This document shows, one piece after another, positions 31,609-41,207 of a DNA stretch of 64,000 bases (position 1 is the first letter of the stretch; each line of letters starts with the position of its first letter). The stretch is from Solimonas_A sp052035235 (GTDB taxonomy: Bacteria > Pseudomonadota > Gammaproteobacteria > Nevskiales > Nevskiaceae), in the NCBI GenBank assembly GCA_052035235.1, contig JBPOHT010000030.1, positions 62,001 through 126,000 on the forward strand. Direction: 5' to 3'. Under the pieces are notes generated by a model. It did not search any database. It saw only the letters and a program-made list of their open reading frames with translations, and was not told the DNA's origin. A program made the translations under genes and the position numbers.

Positions 31609-31904
31609 TGGGCGCCGCGCTGCGGATGGACGACGGCGCCCTCATGCCAGCCCTTTCGGGTCAAACGGAGGACCGCGAGCGCCGCCGCCTCGCCGCGGCG
31701 CTGGACCTGCGCACCGGCTCGCTCTGCGACGGCCGCGCATTGGTGGCGGAGGCCCTGACCGACTGCGATGCCGCCAATGCCACGCTGCGCAGCATCGCCA
31801 GCCACATCCGCACGGCGGTGCTGGGCGACAGCGAGATGGGGGACCGGGAGATCGGGCGGATCGTGCGGGAGGCGGTGATCCGTTATGCCCGCGCTCCAGG
31901 CTAG
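31605..31904 (+). CDS. Unassigned protein of the early operon
   Basis: 99 residues (alternative start at the next codon). The sequence is helical, with SLCDGRALVAEALTDCDAAN and IASHIRTAVLGDSEMGD, and no known motif. It overlaps the previous gene by four bases. After it no further phage genes appear: the sequence turns into decayed and then chromosomal genes, so the early operon ends abruptly and is probably truncated. Confidence 0.55.
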   Translation: MMGAALRMDDGALMPALSGQTEDRERRRLAAALDLRTGSLCDGRALVAEALTDCDAANATLRSIASHIRTAVLGDSEMGDREIGRIVREAVIRYARAPG

Positions 31905-31979
31905 GGGGCGTTCAAGCCGGAGCACAGCTCCTACCACGGAAATCCCGTTGCGGCCGCTGGCCTTGGCAGCCTGCATCGC

Positions 31980-32221
31980 CGCATCGGAAGGCACAGCTGG
32001 CCACGGCCATGGTGTTGCCGATACCGCGTGCAAGCCAGATGGGGAAGAAGGATCCGAGTGCGATCGGCAGGATCCCCAGCGCGCTGCAGACGAAGCCGAT
32101 CATCCAAGTAGCGCACGGCCGGCTCGTTGCGGTGCACGCGCCAGCCGTGGAACCTGGCCAGGGCACAGCAGGCGGCCACGATGGTGGCGCAGAAATACCA
32201 GGTGACGGCGTCGAGCTGCAC
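31980..32221 (-). pseudogene. Fragment of a membrane sensor gene, frameshifted
   Basis: One minus-strand frame reads MQLDAVTWYFCATIVAACCA to EPAVRYLD at about 32105. A second frame continues with MIGFVCSALGILPIALGSFF and WLARGIGNTMAVASCAF. Joined by a one-base shift they resemble the N-terminal membrane part of diguanylate cyclases. No catalytic domain follows; the fragment ends near the early operon. The remaining sequence from 31905 to 32543 shows no other gene. Confidence 0.4.
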
Positions 32222-32543
32222 CGTACGCTCCAGGACCCCTCCGGTCCGCCACGGCCTGATCGCCGGGCTCTCGTGGTCTTGCGAATCCCGGCCCGGGACC
32301 CCGAAGCGGATTTGCCGCCTGTTTGGGGGGGTAGGCCGGTGCCTCGAGGATTGCTAGGACCGCCGGGCCTACGCTCGCAGCAGGGCCTGCGGCCACGCTC
32401 CCCGGCCCGTTTCCCGGCCCGCGCCCCGCCATCGCGGCCCACCGGCTTCCATGGCAGGATGGCGCCGTACCCATGAGTACCCCCAGCCATCCGGGCTCAG
32501 GAGCCCTGTCGCCAATCGCCGTATCACGCCCGCGTGCTCAACG

Positions 32544-33749
32544 ATGAGCCTGCATCTCCCCACCTTGCTGATCGTCACCGTACTGGCCTATCTGGTATTC
32601 GGCCTGTTCCAGATCGCCATGTGGCAGCTGCGGCGCGAGCGTGAGGGCCAGTTGCTGTGGGGCTTCTCCAATCTCTCCGGAGCCCTCGGCGGCATGCTGC
32701 TGCTGCTGCGCGGCGTGGTTCCGGACTTCGCCTCCATCGCCTTGGCCAACGGCCTGCTGATCCTGGCGCATTCGCTGATGTGGGCGGGCCTGCGCCGCTT
32801 CTCCGGGCAACCCGTGCACTGGTGGCTGGTCTGGGCCGCGCCGCTGCTGCTGGCCTGGCTGTTCTGGGGACTCCCCCCGGTGGCCGGCAACCCGCCCGCC
32901 CGCACCTGCGTGCTGGCCCTGTTCATGTTGCTGTTCAGCGGAGCCAACTTCGTCGATGCCTGGCGGGCCCAAAGGCTGGAGCCGCTGGTGATGCGGCGAC
33001 TGGTGATGACGGTGTTCCTGGTGACCTGCGTGTTCATGGGTGATCGCGCGCTGTACATGCTGCAGCATGCCTCGCGTTCGGTGGAGTACACCGTGACGCA
33101 TCCGATGCACACCTACTCGGCCCTGGTGGCGCTGTTGATCGTGACCGTGTGGAACCTGTCGATCCTGATGATGGCCAGCGAGCTCCTGGCCAACCGCCTG
33201 ACCAGCCTGGCGCACAGCGACGGCCTGACGCGGGCGCTCAATCGCATGGGCTTCCGCGCCCTGGCGGTGCGTCAGGTACAGCGCTGCCGGCGCGACCGCA
33301 AGCCGATATCAGTGCTGTTGCTGGACCTGGATCACTTCAAGAAGATCAACGATACCCACGGCCACGAGGCCGGCGACCGCCTGCTCTGCGCTTTCGCCGC
33401 CACCATGGGCGAGATGATCCGCCCTGGCGACCTGCTGGCGCGCTACGGCGGCGAGGAGTTCTGCGTGCTGCTGCCGGAAACGGGACTGGCCGAAGCGGCG
33501 GCGGTGGGTGAGCGCCTGCGCGAGCGCTTCGCCACGGTGCGCATCCGCGCCGACGACGCGGTCATCGGCACCACCGTCAGCATCGGCGTAGCGCAATTCC
33601 TGGGGGGCGAGATGATCGACGAGGCTGTGTCGCGCGCCGATCGCGCGCTGTACCAGGCCAAGCACCGCGGCCGCAATCGCGTGGAGACGACCGAGACGAT
33701 CACGGAGCTGGCGCCTTCAGCCCAGGGCATCCTTCAGCAGCCGCAGTAG
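32544..33749 (+). CDS. Membrane diguanylate cyclase
   Basis: 401 residues from the ATG at 32544. Six to seven membrane segments (residues 5-215) are followed by a GGDEF-family domain (about 230-385) with DLDHFKKINDTHGHEAGDR and an intact GGEEF signature (RYGGEEFCVLLPE). An allosteric RxxD-type site is not obvious. It should make c-di-GMP from two GTP at the membrane. Its end overlaps the convergent sensor kinase gene by 33 bases. Confidence 0.92.
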   Translation: MSLHLPTLLIVTVLAYLVFGLFQIAMWQLRREREGQLLWGFSNLSGALGGMLLLLRGVVPDFASIALANGLLILAHSLMWAGLRRFSGQPVHWWLVWAAPLLLAWLFWGLPPVAGNPPARTCVLALFMLLFSGANFVDAWRAQRLEPLVMRRLVMTVFLVTCVFMGDRALYMLQHASRSVEYTVTHPMHTYSALVALLIVTVWNLSILMMASELLANRLTSLAHSDGLTRALNRMGFRALAVRQVQRCRRDRKPISVLLLDLDHFKKINDTHGHEAGDRLLCAFAATMGEMIRPGDLLARYGGEEFCVLLPETGLAEAAAVGERLRERFATVRIRADDAVIGTTVSIGVAQFLGGEMIDEAVSRADRALYQAKHRGRNRVETTETITELAPSAQGILQQPQ

Positions 33750-36700
33750 GTCGGACGGATTCACCGGCTTGGTCAGGTGCTGGTCGAAGCCGGCCTCACG
33801 CGAGCGGGCCTTGTCCGTGTCCTGGCCCCAGCCGGAGATCGCCACCATCAGCCGTTGCGCGGCCCAGGGCTCCTGCCGCAACCGCTGCGCCACCTCGTAG
33901 CCGTTGAGGCGCGGCATGCCGATGTCCAGCAGGATCGCCTCGGGCCGGAAGCGGGCGGCCACCGCGAGTGCTTCCTCTCCGTCATGCGCCGTGCGCACCT
34001 CGTAGCCCTGCATCTCCAGCAGCGCGGCCATCGCCGCGGCGGCGTCGCGGTTGTCGTCGGCCAGCAGCAGGCGGCGGCCGTCGCTGGCCTCGGGCTCGGC
34101 CGGCAGCGCGGCGGCGACAGGCAGTGAATCCTGCGGCAACAACGGCAGGGTGACGATGAAGCCGGTGCCGCGCCCGAGCCCCTCGCTCTCCACCGCGATG
34201 CTGCCGCCGTGCATCTGCACCAGTGCGCGGGCCAGCGCCAAGCCGATACCCAGGCCACCGCTGCCACGCTCCAGCGAGGGCGATACCTGCGAGAACATCT
34301 CGAAGATGCTGCCCAGATGCTGCGGCTCGATACCGATGCCGTTGTCGCGCACCACGATCCGAGCCTGCGCACCCTCGCCCGACACCTCCAGCGCGATCAC
34401 GCCACCCGGAGGCGTGTAGCGCGCGGCGTTGTTGAGCAGGTTGACCAGCACCTGGACCAGGCGCGTGGGATCGGCCTGCATCCACAGCGGCCCTGCGCCC
34501 AGCGACAGCTCCAGCCGGTGCTGCGCCTGCTCGATCTGCGGCGCCGCCGCATCCAGTGCCAGGCGCACCGCCGCCAGCAGGTCGGTCACTTCGCAGCGCA
34601 GTTCCACCGTGCCGCGGGTGATGCGTGAGGCTTCCAGCAGATCGTCTACCAGTCGCGTCATCTGCTCGGTCTGCCGCAGGATCAGGTCGCGCGCCCACTC
34701 GGCCTGCGTCGGGGTGGCTCGCGCGGATCGCAGGATCTCGATGCCGCTGCGGATCGGCGACAGCGGGTTGCGCAGCTCATGCGCCAGCGTGGCGAGGAAT
34801 TCGTCCTTGCGGCGCCCGGCGGCGTGCAGCTCCTGGTTGAGGCGGCGCAGCTCGCTCTCGGCCTGCTGGCGCTCGGTGATGTCGATGCCCAAGCCGTAGA
34901 GCATGTCCGGCTGGCCGGTCTCGTCACAGTCCACGCGACCGCGTACTTCCATCCAGCGCCAGTCGCCACCGGCCGGCAGGAAGCGGAACTCCACCGCGTA
35001 GTCGCCGCGCCGCTCGATCGCTCCATCCACCGCCTGCGCCACCCGCTCGCGGTCCTCCGGATGCACCTGGGCGAAGAAGTCCTCCTCACGCCCCTGGAAA
35101 CCGCCGGCAGGCAAGCCGAAGATCTCCTCCATCTCCCGGCTCCACCAGACCTTGCCGCTGAACAGGTCCCGCGACCAGGCACCCATGCGCCCGCCGCGCA
35201 TCGCCAGCGACAACACGTCGCGGCTCTGCTGCAGCGCCGCCTGGGCACGCGCGCTCTCCAGGGCGAACCAGGTGCGTTGCGCGACCTGCTCCAGCAGCGT
35301 GGTTTCCTCCAGGCTCCAGACCCGTGGCTCGCGGTGGTGCAGCGCCAGCAGCGCGACGAAGCGGCCGGCCCTGATCAGCGGCACGCACAGCGCGGCACGC
35401 GTATGTAGCGCGGCGTAGGTGGCGCGCGTGATCTCCGACGCACAGCGCTCATCGGTCTGCACATCCACCACCGCTACCGCCCTGCCCTGCCCCAGGTCGG
35501 TGATCAGCGCCGGCCCGAAATCATGCAGGCGAAAGCGGCCGGCGGCGCTGGCCAGGTCCGCATCGCAGTAGTCGCGGCTGATCACCAGCTCGGCGCCGTT
35601 GTCCTCCACCTCGCCGAAGCCGCAGCGGCTGACGCCGAAGTGCTGCGCCACGCGCGCCGCGAAGGCCTGCTGCACTGCCTGGGGATCTTCCAGATCGCGC
35701 GTGGCGTCATGCAGCTCCAGCAGCAGCGCCTGCGCACGGGCATCGCGAGTCAGGCGTGCATCCGCGCCGGCCAGTGCCTGCACCACCGCGTCCACTTCCG
35801 ACAGGCCACTGCCGGAAGGCAGCACCGACAAGGCACGGTTGCGCCCCATGCCGCGCGCCGCATCCGCCAGGCGCTCGATGGGCCGCTGGATCGAGCGGGC
35901 GACGCCGGCCGCCAGGATCAGCCCGATGCCCAGCAGCAGCGCCCCGGCCAGCATGGCGGCCATCGCCGAGCGGCGCAGGCCCTGCGCGAGCTGTTCCGCA
36001 GGCACGGCCACCAACACGGTCCAGCGGGTGATATCGGAGCGCCGGTACGCCGCGATGCTGGTGTCGCCCTCCAGCGTGCGGCTTTCGATCACCGCCTCGG
36101 CCCTGCTCGCCAGCGCCGCCAGCAAGTCGGAGGATGCGGAGCGGGTGACGAAGCGCTCGTGGTTGCGGTTGCGCGCGACCACATGACCCTGGGCATCAAG
36201 GATGGTGGCGATCCAGCCGTCCTGCAGGTTGAGGCCGTCGAACAGCCGCGCCTGCGACTGCGCGGTCATCTTCACCGCCAGGCGCAGCGTACGGCCGCCG
36301 CCCTGCACCGGACGCGACATGGCCACCACCGGCACGTGGCTCAGCACTCCCGGCGTGACGTTCCACAGTTGCAGGCTGTGCCCGCCGTCGAAGCTCACCG
36401 TCGTCGCGCTGGCCAGCGCCTCGCGCGGCAGGACCGTGCCCGGCGCGGCGCTGGTGTTGATCAGCTGCTGGCCCTGCTCGTCGGACAGCACCAGCCAGAC
36501 GCCCTCACGGGCCAGGGCCTCACGGGCCTGCCGCTCGAAACCGGCATAGTCGCCGGCCGCCAGCAAGGGCGAGGTGGACAGGGCACGCAGCAACACGCCG
36601 GCCTGCCCCAGCTGCTGATCCTGTGCAATGGAGAGGGCCCGCGCGGTGTCCGCCAACTGCTGCTCGGCGCGCCCACGTTCCTGGCGGTAGCCCTGCATGA

Positions 36701-36815
36701 CCAGGTAGGCACCACCGGCAACGGCGGGAATCATCAGTGCCGCCGTCAGTTGCTGCAGGCGGTGTCGGATCGACGAACTGGCGCGTGCTGCGCTTCCCGG
36801 CGTGGCCCTGCCCAT
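33717..36815 (-). CDS. Hybrid sensor histidine kinase
   Basis: 1032 residues. Membrane segment 1 (about 18-38), a periplasmic sensor region (40-270), segment 2 (about 280-302), HAMP, GAF (about 375-520) and PAS (535-655) precede the kinase core. The core has phospho-acceptor His in ATLAHELRNPLSP, an ATPase domain with NLLNNAARYTPPGG and DNGIGIEP, and a C-terminal receiver with DDN and acceptor Asp in LLDIGMPRLNGYE. No output regulator is adjacent, so the signal probably passes by phosphotransfer to a distant partner. It shares architecture with the kinase at 61233-63170. Confidence 0.92.
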   Translation of the reverse strand: MGRATPGSAARASSSIRHRLQQLTAALMIPAVAGGAYLVMQGYRQERGRAEQQLADTARALSIAQDQQLGQAGVLLRALSTSPLLAAGDYAGFERQAREALAREGVWLVLSDEQGQQLINTSAAPGTVLPREALASATTVSFDGGHSLQLWNVTPGVLSHVPVVAMSRPVQGGGRTLRLAVKMTAQSQARLFDGLNLQDGWIATILDAQGHVVARNRNHERFVTRSASSDLLAALASRAEAVIESRTLEGDTSIAAYRRSDITRWTVLVAVPAEQLAQGLRRSAMAAMLAGALLLGIGLILAAGVARSIQRPIERLADAARGMGRNRALSVLPSGSGLSEVDAVVQALAGADARLTRDARAQALLLELHDATRDLEDPQAVQQAFAARVAQHFGVSRCGFGEVEDNGAELVISRDYCDADLASAAGRFRLHDFGPALITDLGQGRAVAVVDVQTDERCASEITRATYAALHTRAALCVPLIRAGRFVALLALHHREPRVWSLEETTLLEQVAQRTWFALESARAQAALQQSRDVLSLAMRGGRMGAWSRDLFSGKVWWSREMEEIFGLPAGGFQGREEDFFAQVHPEDRERVAQAVDGAIERRGDYAVEFRFLPAGGDWRWMEVRGRVDCDETGQPDMLYGLGIDITERQQAESELRRLNQELHAAGRRKDEFLATLAHELRNPLSPIRSGIEILRSARATPTQAEWARDLILRQTEQMTRLVDDLLEASRITRGTVELRCEVTDLLAAVRLALDAAAPQIEQAQHRLELSLGAGPLWMQADPTRLVQVLVNLLNNAARYTPPGGVIALEVSGEGAQARIVVRDNGIGIEPQHLGSIFEMFSQVSPSLERGSGGLGIGLALARALVQMHGGSIAVESEGLGRGTGFIVTLPLLPQDSLPVAAALPAEPEASDGRRLLLADDNRDAAAAMAALLEMQGYEVRTAHDGEEALAVAARFRPEAILLDIGMPRLNGYEVAQRLRQEPWAAQRLMVAISGWGQDTDKARSREAGFDQHLTKPVNPSDLLRLLKDALG

Positions 36816-36956
36816 TGCCTCTCCTGGTGCCCGACCGGATCCGGCGGCAAGCCGCGACCGTCCTGCCAGCCTGATGGTTGAGCCTGCATTCTTCCACAGC
36901 TCCGCGTTCCTGGCCCCCGACAGCGGGGCCAGGCCCAGGCTCGGAGCGGGGCGGCC

Positions 36957-37400
36957 TCAGTCGGCGCCGGTCGGCTCGAGCCGCGCCCGCGCTTCCTTCT
37001 TGCCGATGCTGCGCAGGCCGGCGATGGCCGCTACCTGCGACTGGCGCGGCAGGGTCTTCTCGGCTTCCCAGTTGTAGACCGACTGGGCGGTCACGCCAAT
37101 CAGCTTGCCCAGCTCTTCAGCGCTAAGGTCCAGGCGCGTGCGCAGGGAACGCAGGCCCTTGGCGGAATACCGGTGCTTCTCGGCGCCCTCCTCCGCCACC
37201 GGTGCGGCGGCGGCGGCCTTGCCGGCCTGCTTGCGCAGCGCCGCCAGCTCGCGCTCCAGCGCCTGCACCTGCTTCTTGAGGGATGCCAGCTGCTGGCGGT
37301 GCGAAAGGCTTGCCGCCTGTAGCGGGGCCAGGCTCTGGCGCAGGGTCTTGCGCGACAGGCGGACGATCTCGGTCTTCAATAGGGCAGCGATGTTGGGCAT
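36957..37400 (-). CDS. XRE-type helix-turn-helix regulator with N-terminal coiled coil
   Basis: 147 residues. Residues 1-65 form an amphipathic coiled coil (LSHRQQLASLKKQVQALERE). Residues about 80-125 are an HTH_3 domain (LRTRLDLSAEELGKLIGVTA, SVYNWEAEKTLPRQSQVAAI). The arrangement is common in small proteobacterial regulators annotated as XRE family; targets are unknown. It reads away from the nuclease gene with 157 bases between the starts. Confidence 0.85.
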   Translation of the reverse strand: MPNIAALLKTEIVRLSRKTLRQSLAPLQAASLSHRQQLASLKKQVQALERELAALRKQAGKAAAAAPVAEEGAEKHRYSAKGLRSLRTRLDLSAEELGKLIGVTAQSVYNWEAEKTLPRQSQVAAIAGLRSIGKKEARARLEPTGAD

Positions 37401-37557
37401 GGCCGGAATGTTCTAAGGGGGACTATCAGTATGCCTGACTCAGTCGTCAGGTTATGTGAACGACCCTACGGTCAGATACTTCAGCCACTGCCTCCCGGCT
37501 GGACAGCCCATGGTGGACATGCTGGGATTCGCGGCCCTTTTGACCTCCCGCTGGACG

Positions 37558-38325
37558 ATGTCCGCTCGCCCGATTCCCGCCGCCAGCCTGCTGCTGGCGC
37601 TGTTCTGCAGCGCCTGCGCCAGCCTGCATCAACCCGCCCCTGCACCGGCCGCGGACCCGCCCGGCAGCGCCGCCCTGCCCGACCTGGCGTCCGCCTCCTA
37701 CAACCAGATCGCCAACCGCTACCTGCTGCCGCTGTACACGCAGGTCGCGCCGCTGGAAATCTACTGCGGCTGCGCCTTCGACCCGGCCACCAAGGCCGTG
37801 GAGCCCGCTGCCTGCGGTTTCGAGCCGGACAAGCCCTGGGGCGACGACGCCTCGCGCGGCCGCCGCATCGAATGGGAGCACGTGGTGCCGGCCTCGCGCA
37901 TGGTGGAGACGCTGGGCTGCGGCAGCCGCGCCGCCTGCCGCGCGCAGGAGCCCTTTCGCCTCGCGGAGAACGATCCCTACAACCTGCTGCCGGCGCTGGG
38001 CGCACTCAACGCGCGGCGCAGCAACCACCCCTATGCCGAGATTCCCGGCGAGGCACGCGCCTACGGCCGCTGCGACTTCGAACTGCAGGAACGGCGCGAG
38101 CCCGGGCATCGCAGTGCCCGCGTGGAACCGCCGGAGGACATCAAGGGTGACGTCGCGCGCATCTCGCTGTACTACTCGCAGCGCTACGGCGTCCGTTTCA
38201 GCGACGCCGAGCTGCAGCAGTTCCAGGCCTGGAGCGCGGTGGACCCGGTGAGTGCCGAGGAACGCGCCCGTGCCGCCTGGATCCGGCGCAACGTCACCGG
38301 CTGGGCGAATCCTTTCGTGGAGTAG
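37558..38325 (+). CDS. Endonuclease I (EndA-like) lipoprotein
   Basis: 255 residues from the ATG at 37558, chosen because it places a lipoprotein signal (ASLLLALFCSAC) at the N-terminus; longer starts at 37456 and 37510 are possible. The endonuclease I domain has SYNQIANRYLLPLYT, EWEHVVPASRM (catalytic His) and NDPYNLLPALGALNARRSN. Enzymes of this family cut double-stranded DNA in the periplasm. Here the protein seems tethered by lipid, which is less usual. Extra cysteines may form disulfides. Confidence 0.85.
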   Translation: MSARPIPAASLLLALFCSACASLHQPAPAPAADPPGSAALPDLASASYNQIANRYLLPLYTQVAPLEIYCGCAFDPATKAVEPAACGFEPDKPWGDDASRGRRIEWEHVVPASRMVETLGCGSRAACRAQEPFRLAENDPYNLLPALGALNARRSNHPYAEIPGEARAYGRCDFELQERREPGHRSARVEPPEDIKGDVARISLYYSQRYGVRFSDAELQQFQAWSAVDPVSAEERARAAWIRRNVTGWANPFVE

Positions 38326-38357
38326 AGTCGCCGTTGCTTTTGGGACAAGATGCAAGC

Positions 38358-38873
38358 ATGCAAACCCTACGCGCCCTCTTCCTAGGCCTGTGCTTTGCTC
38401 TTGCCGGCACCGGCTGCGTGACCGACCGTGACTACGACCGGGCCCTGGAGGGCTGCAACGGCTGCGAGTTGCCCGAACCTAGGGCCGGGGACCAAATGCT
38501 GGTGTACGTTATTCGCCCGCCGACGTTCTTCAATGCCTACCAGGAGAGCGATCTGTATCTCGCCAGCGGCGGCACGGAGCAGTACGCGGGATCGCTGATT
38601 AGCAACACCTATTGCCCGGTCCGCAGCACGGCAGGCGAGATACAGCTGTTTTCACGCACCGGCAAAACGGTCTCGCTGGAGGTGCGCTTGCCTGTCGTGA
38701 AGAATGGCATCGGTTACGTCCTGCTGGACTTCGACGGACGCTGGCTACAACCAAAGGTCTCGCTCACCCAGATCACGGCCGAGGAGGGCGAAGCCCTGCT
38801 GGGTCGGGTGCAGGGTCGCTGCTTCACGCAGCCGCACGCAGTGCGTGTCCGCCAGCGGGCGCCTAATCCTTGA
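38358..38873 (+). CDS. Lipoprotein of unknown function
   Basis: 171 residues from the ATG at 38358. A lipoprotein signal (LFLGLCFALAGTGC) leads to a mature part with a CNGCEL pair and a C-terminal beta-rich region (VKNGIGYVLLDFDGRW), as in DUF2846-like lipoproteins, though I am not sure of that family. It follows the nuclease gene by 32 bases. Its end overlaps the convergent dioxygenase remnant. Confidence 0.7.
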   Translation: MQTLRALFLGLCFALAGTGCVTDRDYDRALEGCNGCELPEPRAGDQMLVYVIRPPTFFNAYQESDLYLASGGTEQYAGSLISNTYCPVRSTAGEIQLFSRTGKTVSLEVRLPVVKNGIGYVLLDFDGRWLQPKVSLTQITAEEGEALLGRVQGRCFTQPHAVRVRQRAPNP

Positions 38874-39550
38874 TGCCGAGGCCCGGCGTCCGTCCGCAGT
38901 GAAGGTTCGCCGGCACCGCAATGTCCATCATCTTCGGGTCCGGCAGTTTCAGGTCACGCATGAACTGCAGGTACTGCGCGCGCGTCTTGCCGGCCAGGCG
39001 CGGGTTGTGGCGCTTCTCCTCGCCGATGGACGAGCTCGTCCAACCCTTGTAGTCGTGCGCGGGGTAGACCTGCGTCTCGTCGGGCAGGCGGAACAGGACC
39101 TCGACAATGGAATGCCAGGAATCCTCGGGGCTGCCGTTCTGGAAATCGGTGCGGCCGCTCCGGGCGCAGCACGAAGCTGAAGCTTTCGTCGGTGTGGCCC
39201 GGCGTGTAGCGCGCCTGCAGGCGCAAGCCTTCCAGCTCCAGGATGTCACCGTCGCGCACGGTCTGCGAGACGCACTCGGCGCGGCTGCGATCGCCCATGA
39301 TGGTGACGCAGCCGGTGGCGTCGCGCAGATCGCCCAGCGCGGTGATGTGGTCCGCATGGGTGTGGGTATCGATGGCGCGCAGCAGCCGCAGGTCCAGCTC
39401 GCGGATCGCCTGCAGGTACTGCTCCGCCTGCTCTTTCACCGGGTCGATGATCAGCGCCTCGCGGCCGATGCCGGAGGCGAGCAGGTAGGTATAGGTGCTG
39501 GATTCGGGTTCGAAGAACTGCCTGAACAACATGCGCTCCTCCATGCTCAT
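38863..39550 (-). pseudogene. ETHE1-type persulfide dioxygenase, broken by internal deletion
   Basis: The first frame (from the ATG at 39550) reads MLFRQFFEPESSTYTYLLAS, with THTHADHITALGDL and RYTPGHTDESFSFVLRP, the metal-binding part of the ETHE1 metallo-beta-lactamase fold. At about 39165 the frame breaks and resumes one frame over with GRTDFQNGSPEDSW and VYPAHDYKGWTSSSIGEEK, to the stop at 38863. The segment between, where relatives have FTGDTLLIRG with a metal-binding Asp, is missing. The enzyme, which oxidises glutathione persulfide, should therefore be dead. It follows the TauE gene with an ATGA-type overlap. Confidence 0.8.
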
Positions 39551-40362
39551 GCCACGGCCCGCCGGATCATCGCCGCGCCCATCGCCAGGGCAAAGGCTCC
39601 CTGCAAGGCCGGGCCGGCGATACGTGGCGCCAGCAGGCGCCCGCCCAGCATGCCGAGCAGCGCACCGCCGACGAAGGGCAGCGCCGCCGCCCACGGTAGC
39701 GCGTGTCCCAGCGCCACGGCCCCTGCCACGGCCGCGGCGCTGGTCAGCGCGATGGCCAGCAGCGAGGTGGCGATGGCCGAATGCATCGACAACGGCGTGG
39801 CGGCACGCAGGGCCGGCACGATGACGAAACCGCCCCCCACCCCGAGCAGGCCGGACAGCAAGCCGGTGACGGCACCGATACCGCCGATCAGCGCCGCGCA
39901 GGGCAGCGTCCACATCAGCCGGCCGGTCTGCGCGTGCAGGCCGCACAGCGGCCCGCCCGCCTCGGCGCCATCGCCGGCCACCGTGGCGCGTACGATGCGC
40001 GCCTCCGCCGGCGCACGCCGCGCCTGCAGCAGCAGGCGCAACGCCACCAGCACCAGCACGGCGGCGAACAGCACAGAAAGGACGGTAGCCGGCAGGCGTG
40101 GCGCGGCCCACAGACCCAGCGGCGCGGTGCAGGCACCGGCCAGCGCCATCAGGATCGCGGCGCGGTAGCGCACGTAGGCCACGTTCCAGGCCACGGCTGT
40201 GCCAAAGGCGGCGGCGGCGCAGACCGCCAACAGGGCCACCGGCACCGCGTCGGCCAGGCTCCAGCCCAGGCCCAGCACCAGCAGCGGCACGGCGAAGATC
40301 GAGCCGCCGGCACCCGTCAGCCCCAGCACCAGGCCCGCTACCACGCCCAGCAGCACGCTCAT
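39547..40362 (-). CDS. TauE/SafE family sulfite/organic anion exporter
   Basis: 271 residues from the ATG at 40362. About eight membrane segments form two halves, each starting with the family glycine motif (LTGAGGSIFAVPLL and LLGVGGGFVIVPAL). TauE/SafE proteins export sulfite and related sulfur compounds. It is coupled to the ETHE1-type gene downstream, so the pair looks like a sulfide/persulfide detoxification operon in which the enzyme has decayed. Confidence 0.88.
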   Translation of the reverse strand: MSVLLGVVAGLVLGLTGAGGSIFAVPLLVLGLGWSLADAVPVALLAVCAAAAFGTAVAWNVAYVRYRAAILMALAGACTAPLGLWAAPRLPATVLSVLFAAVLVLVALRLLLQARRAPAEARIVRATVAGDGAEAGGPLCGLHAQTGRLMWTLPCAALIGGIGAVTGLLSGLLGVGGGFVIVPALRAATPLSMHSAIATSLLAIALTSAAAVAGAVALGHALPWAAALPFVGGALLGMLGGRLLAPRIAGPALQGAFALAMGAAMIRRAVA

Positions 40363-40476
40363 GCGCCTATCGTCTCCCGGATGTCCCGTCAGGAGTGTAA
40401 GCCGCAGCCATCCGCCGAGCTTAGAATTTTTCCGCGGCTCGCGCGGTCCATGAAGACCCGCCCGCAAAGGACTGCC

Positions 40477-40974
40477 ATGTCGCCCTACTCCCGCCAGCAC
40501 CAGGCCCTCGCCCTGGTCGCCTGCCTGCTGCTCACCGGCCTCGCCGCTGCCCTGGGCGCCGTCGCCTCGGCCAATGCCGCGGACTTCTACGCACAGCTCA
40601 GCCAGCCCTCATGGGCGCCGCCCGCCACCGTCTTCGGCCCGGTCTGGAGCCTGCTGTACCTGCTCATGGGCATCGCCGCCTGGCTGGCCTGGCGCGTCGG
40701 GCCACGGCCGGGCCGGCAGCGGGCCCTGGGCCTGTTCGGCGCACAGCTCGCCGTCAACGCACTCTGGAGCTGGCTGTTCTTCGCCTGGCACCGCGGCGCG
40801 CTCGCCCTGGCCGACATCCTGCTGCTGTGCATCCTGCTGGTGGCCACGCTGCTGGCATTCTGGCGCCTGCGTCCGCTGGCCGGCGCGCTGTTGCTGCCCT
40901 ACCTCGCCTGGGTCATCTTCGCCGCCGCGCTCAATGCCGCGGTCTGGTCGCTCAATCCCCGGCTTCTGTCCTAG
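40477..40974 (+). CDS. tspO: TspO/MBR family tryptophan-rich sensory protein
   Basis: 165 residues from the ATG at 40477 (AAAGGA five bases upstream); an ATG at 40450 is possible. Five membrane helices are visible with the family signature QPSWAPPATVFGPVWSLLYL, a Trp-rich NALWSWLFFAWHRG and the end AALNAAVWSLNP. TspO binds porphyrins and related ligands in the outer or cytoplasmic membrane and affects stress and tetrapyrrole handling. It reads away from the TauE gene. Confidence 0.93.
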   Translation: MSPYSRQHQALALVACLLLTGLAAALGAVASANAADFYAQLSQPSWAPPATVFGPVWSLLYLLMGIAAWLAWRVGPRPGRQRALGLFGAQLAVNALWSWLFFAWHRGALALADILLLCILLVATLLAFWRLRPLAGALLLPYLAWVIFAAALNAAVWSLNPRLLS

Positions 40975-41026
40975 GCATGCGGTTTGCCGCCGTCCAGGGG
41001 AACCCCTTCTGGGGACAGGAGCGACC

Positions 41027-41203
41027 ATGCCCACTCCGATCACCGCTCATGAACCCACCGCCGACGAAACGCCGGACAGCCCGCGCTTCGTGTGGATGTG
41101 CCTGTTGTTTGTCGCCATTGCTTCCCTGCATGGCGTGGCCCGCCTCGCCTCGGTCGTGATGCCCGCACACTCGCCACGTGGTGCATCCCCGCCGAGGCGC
41201 TGA
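41027..41203 (+). CDS. Small single-span membrane protein
   Basis: 58 residues from the ATG at 41027, with AGGAG six bases upstream. An acidic N-terminus precedes one hydrophobic segment (FVWMCLLFVAIASLHGVARL). It lies 52 bases after tspO in the same direction and could be co-transcribed. No family is recognised; it ends just before the convergent rpoN gene. Confidence 0.5.
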   Translation: MPTPITAHEPTADETPDSPRFVWMCLLFVAIASLHGVARLASVVMPAHSPRGASPPRR

Positions 41204-41207
41204 GCAC

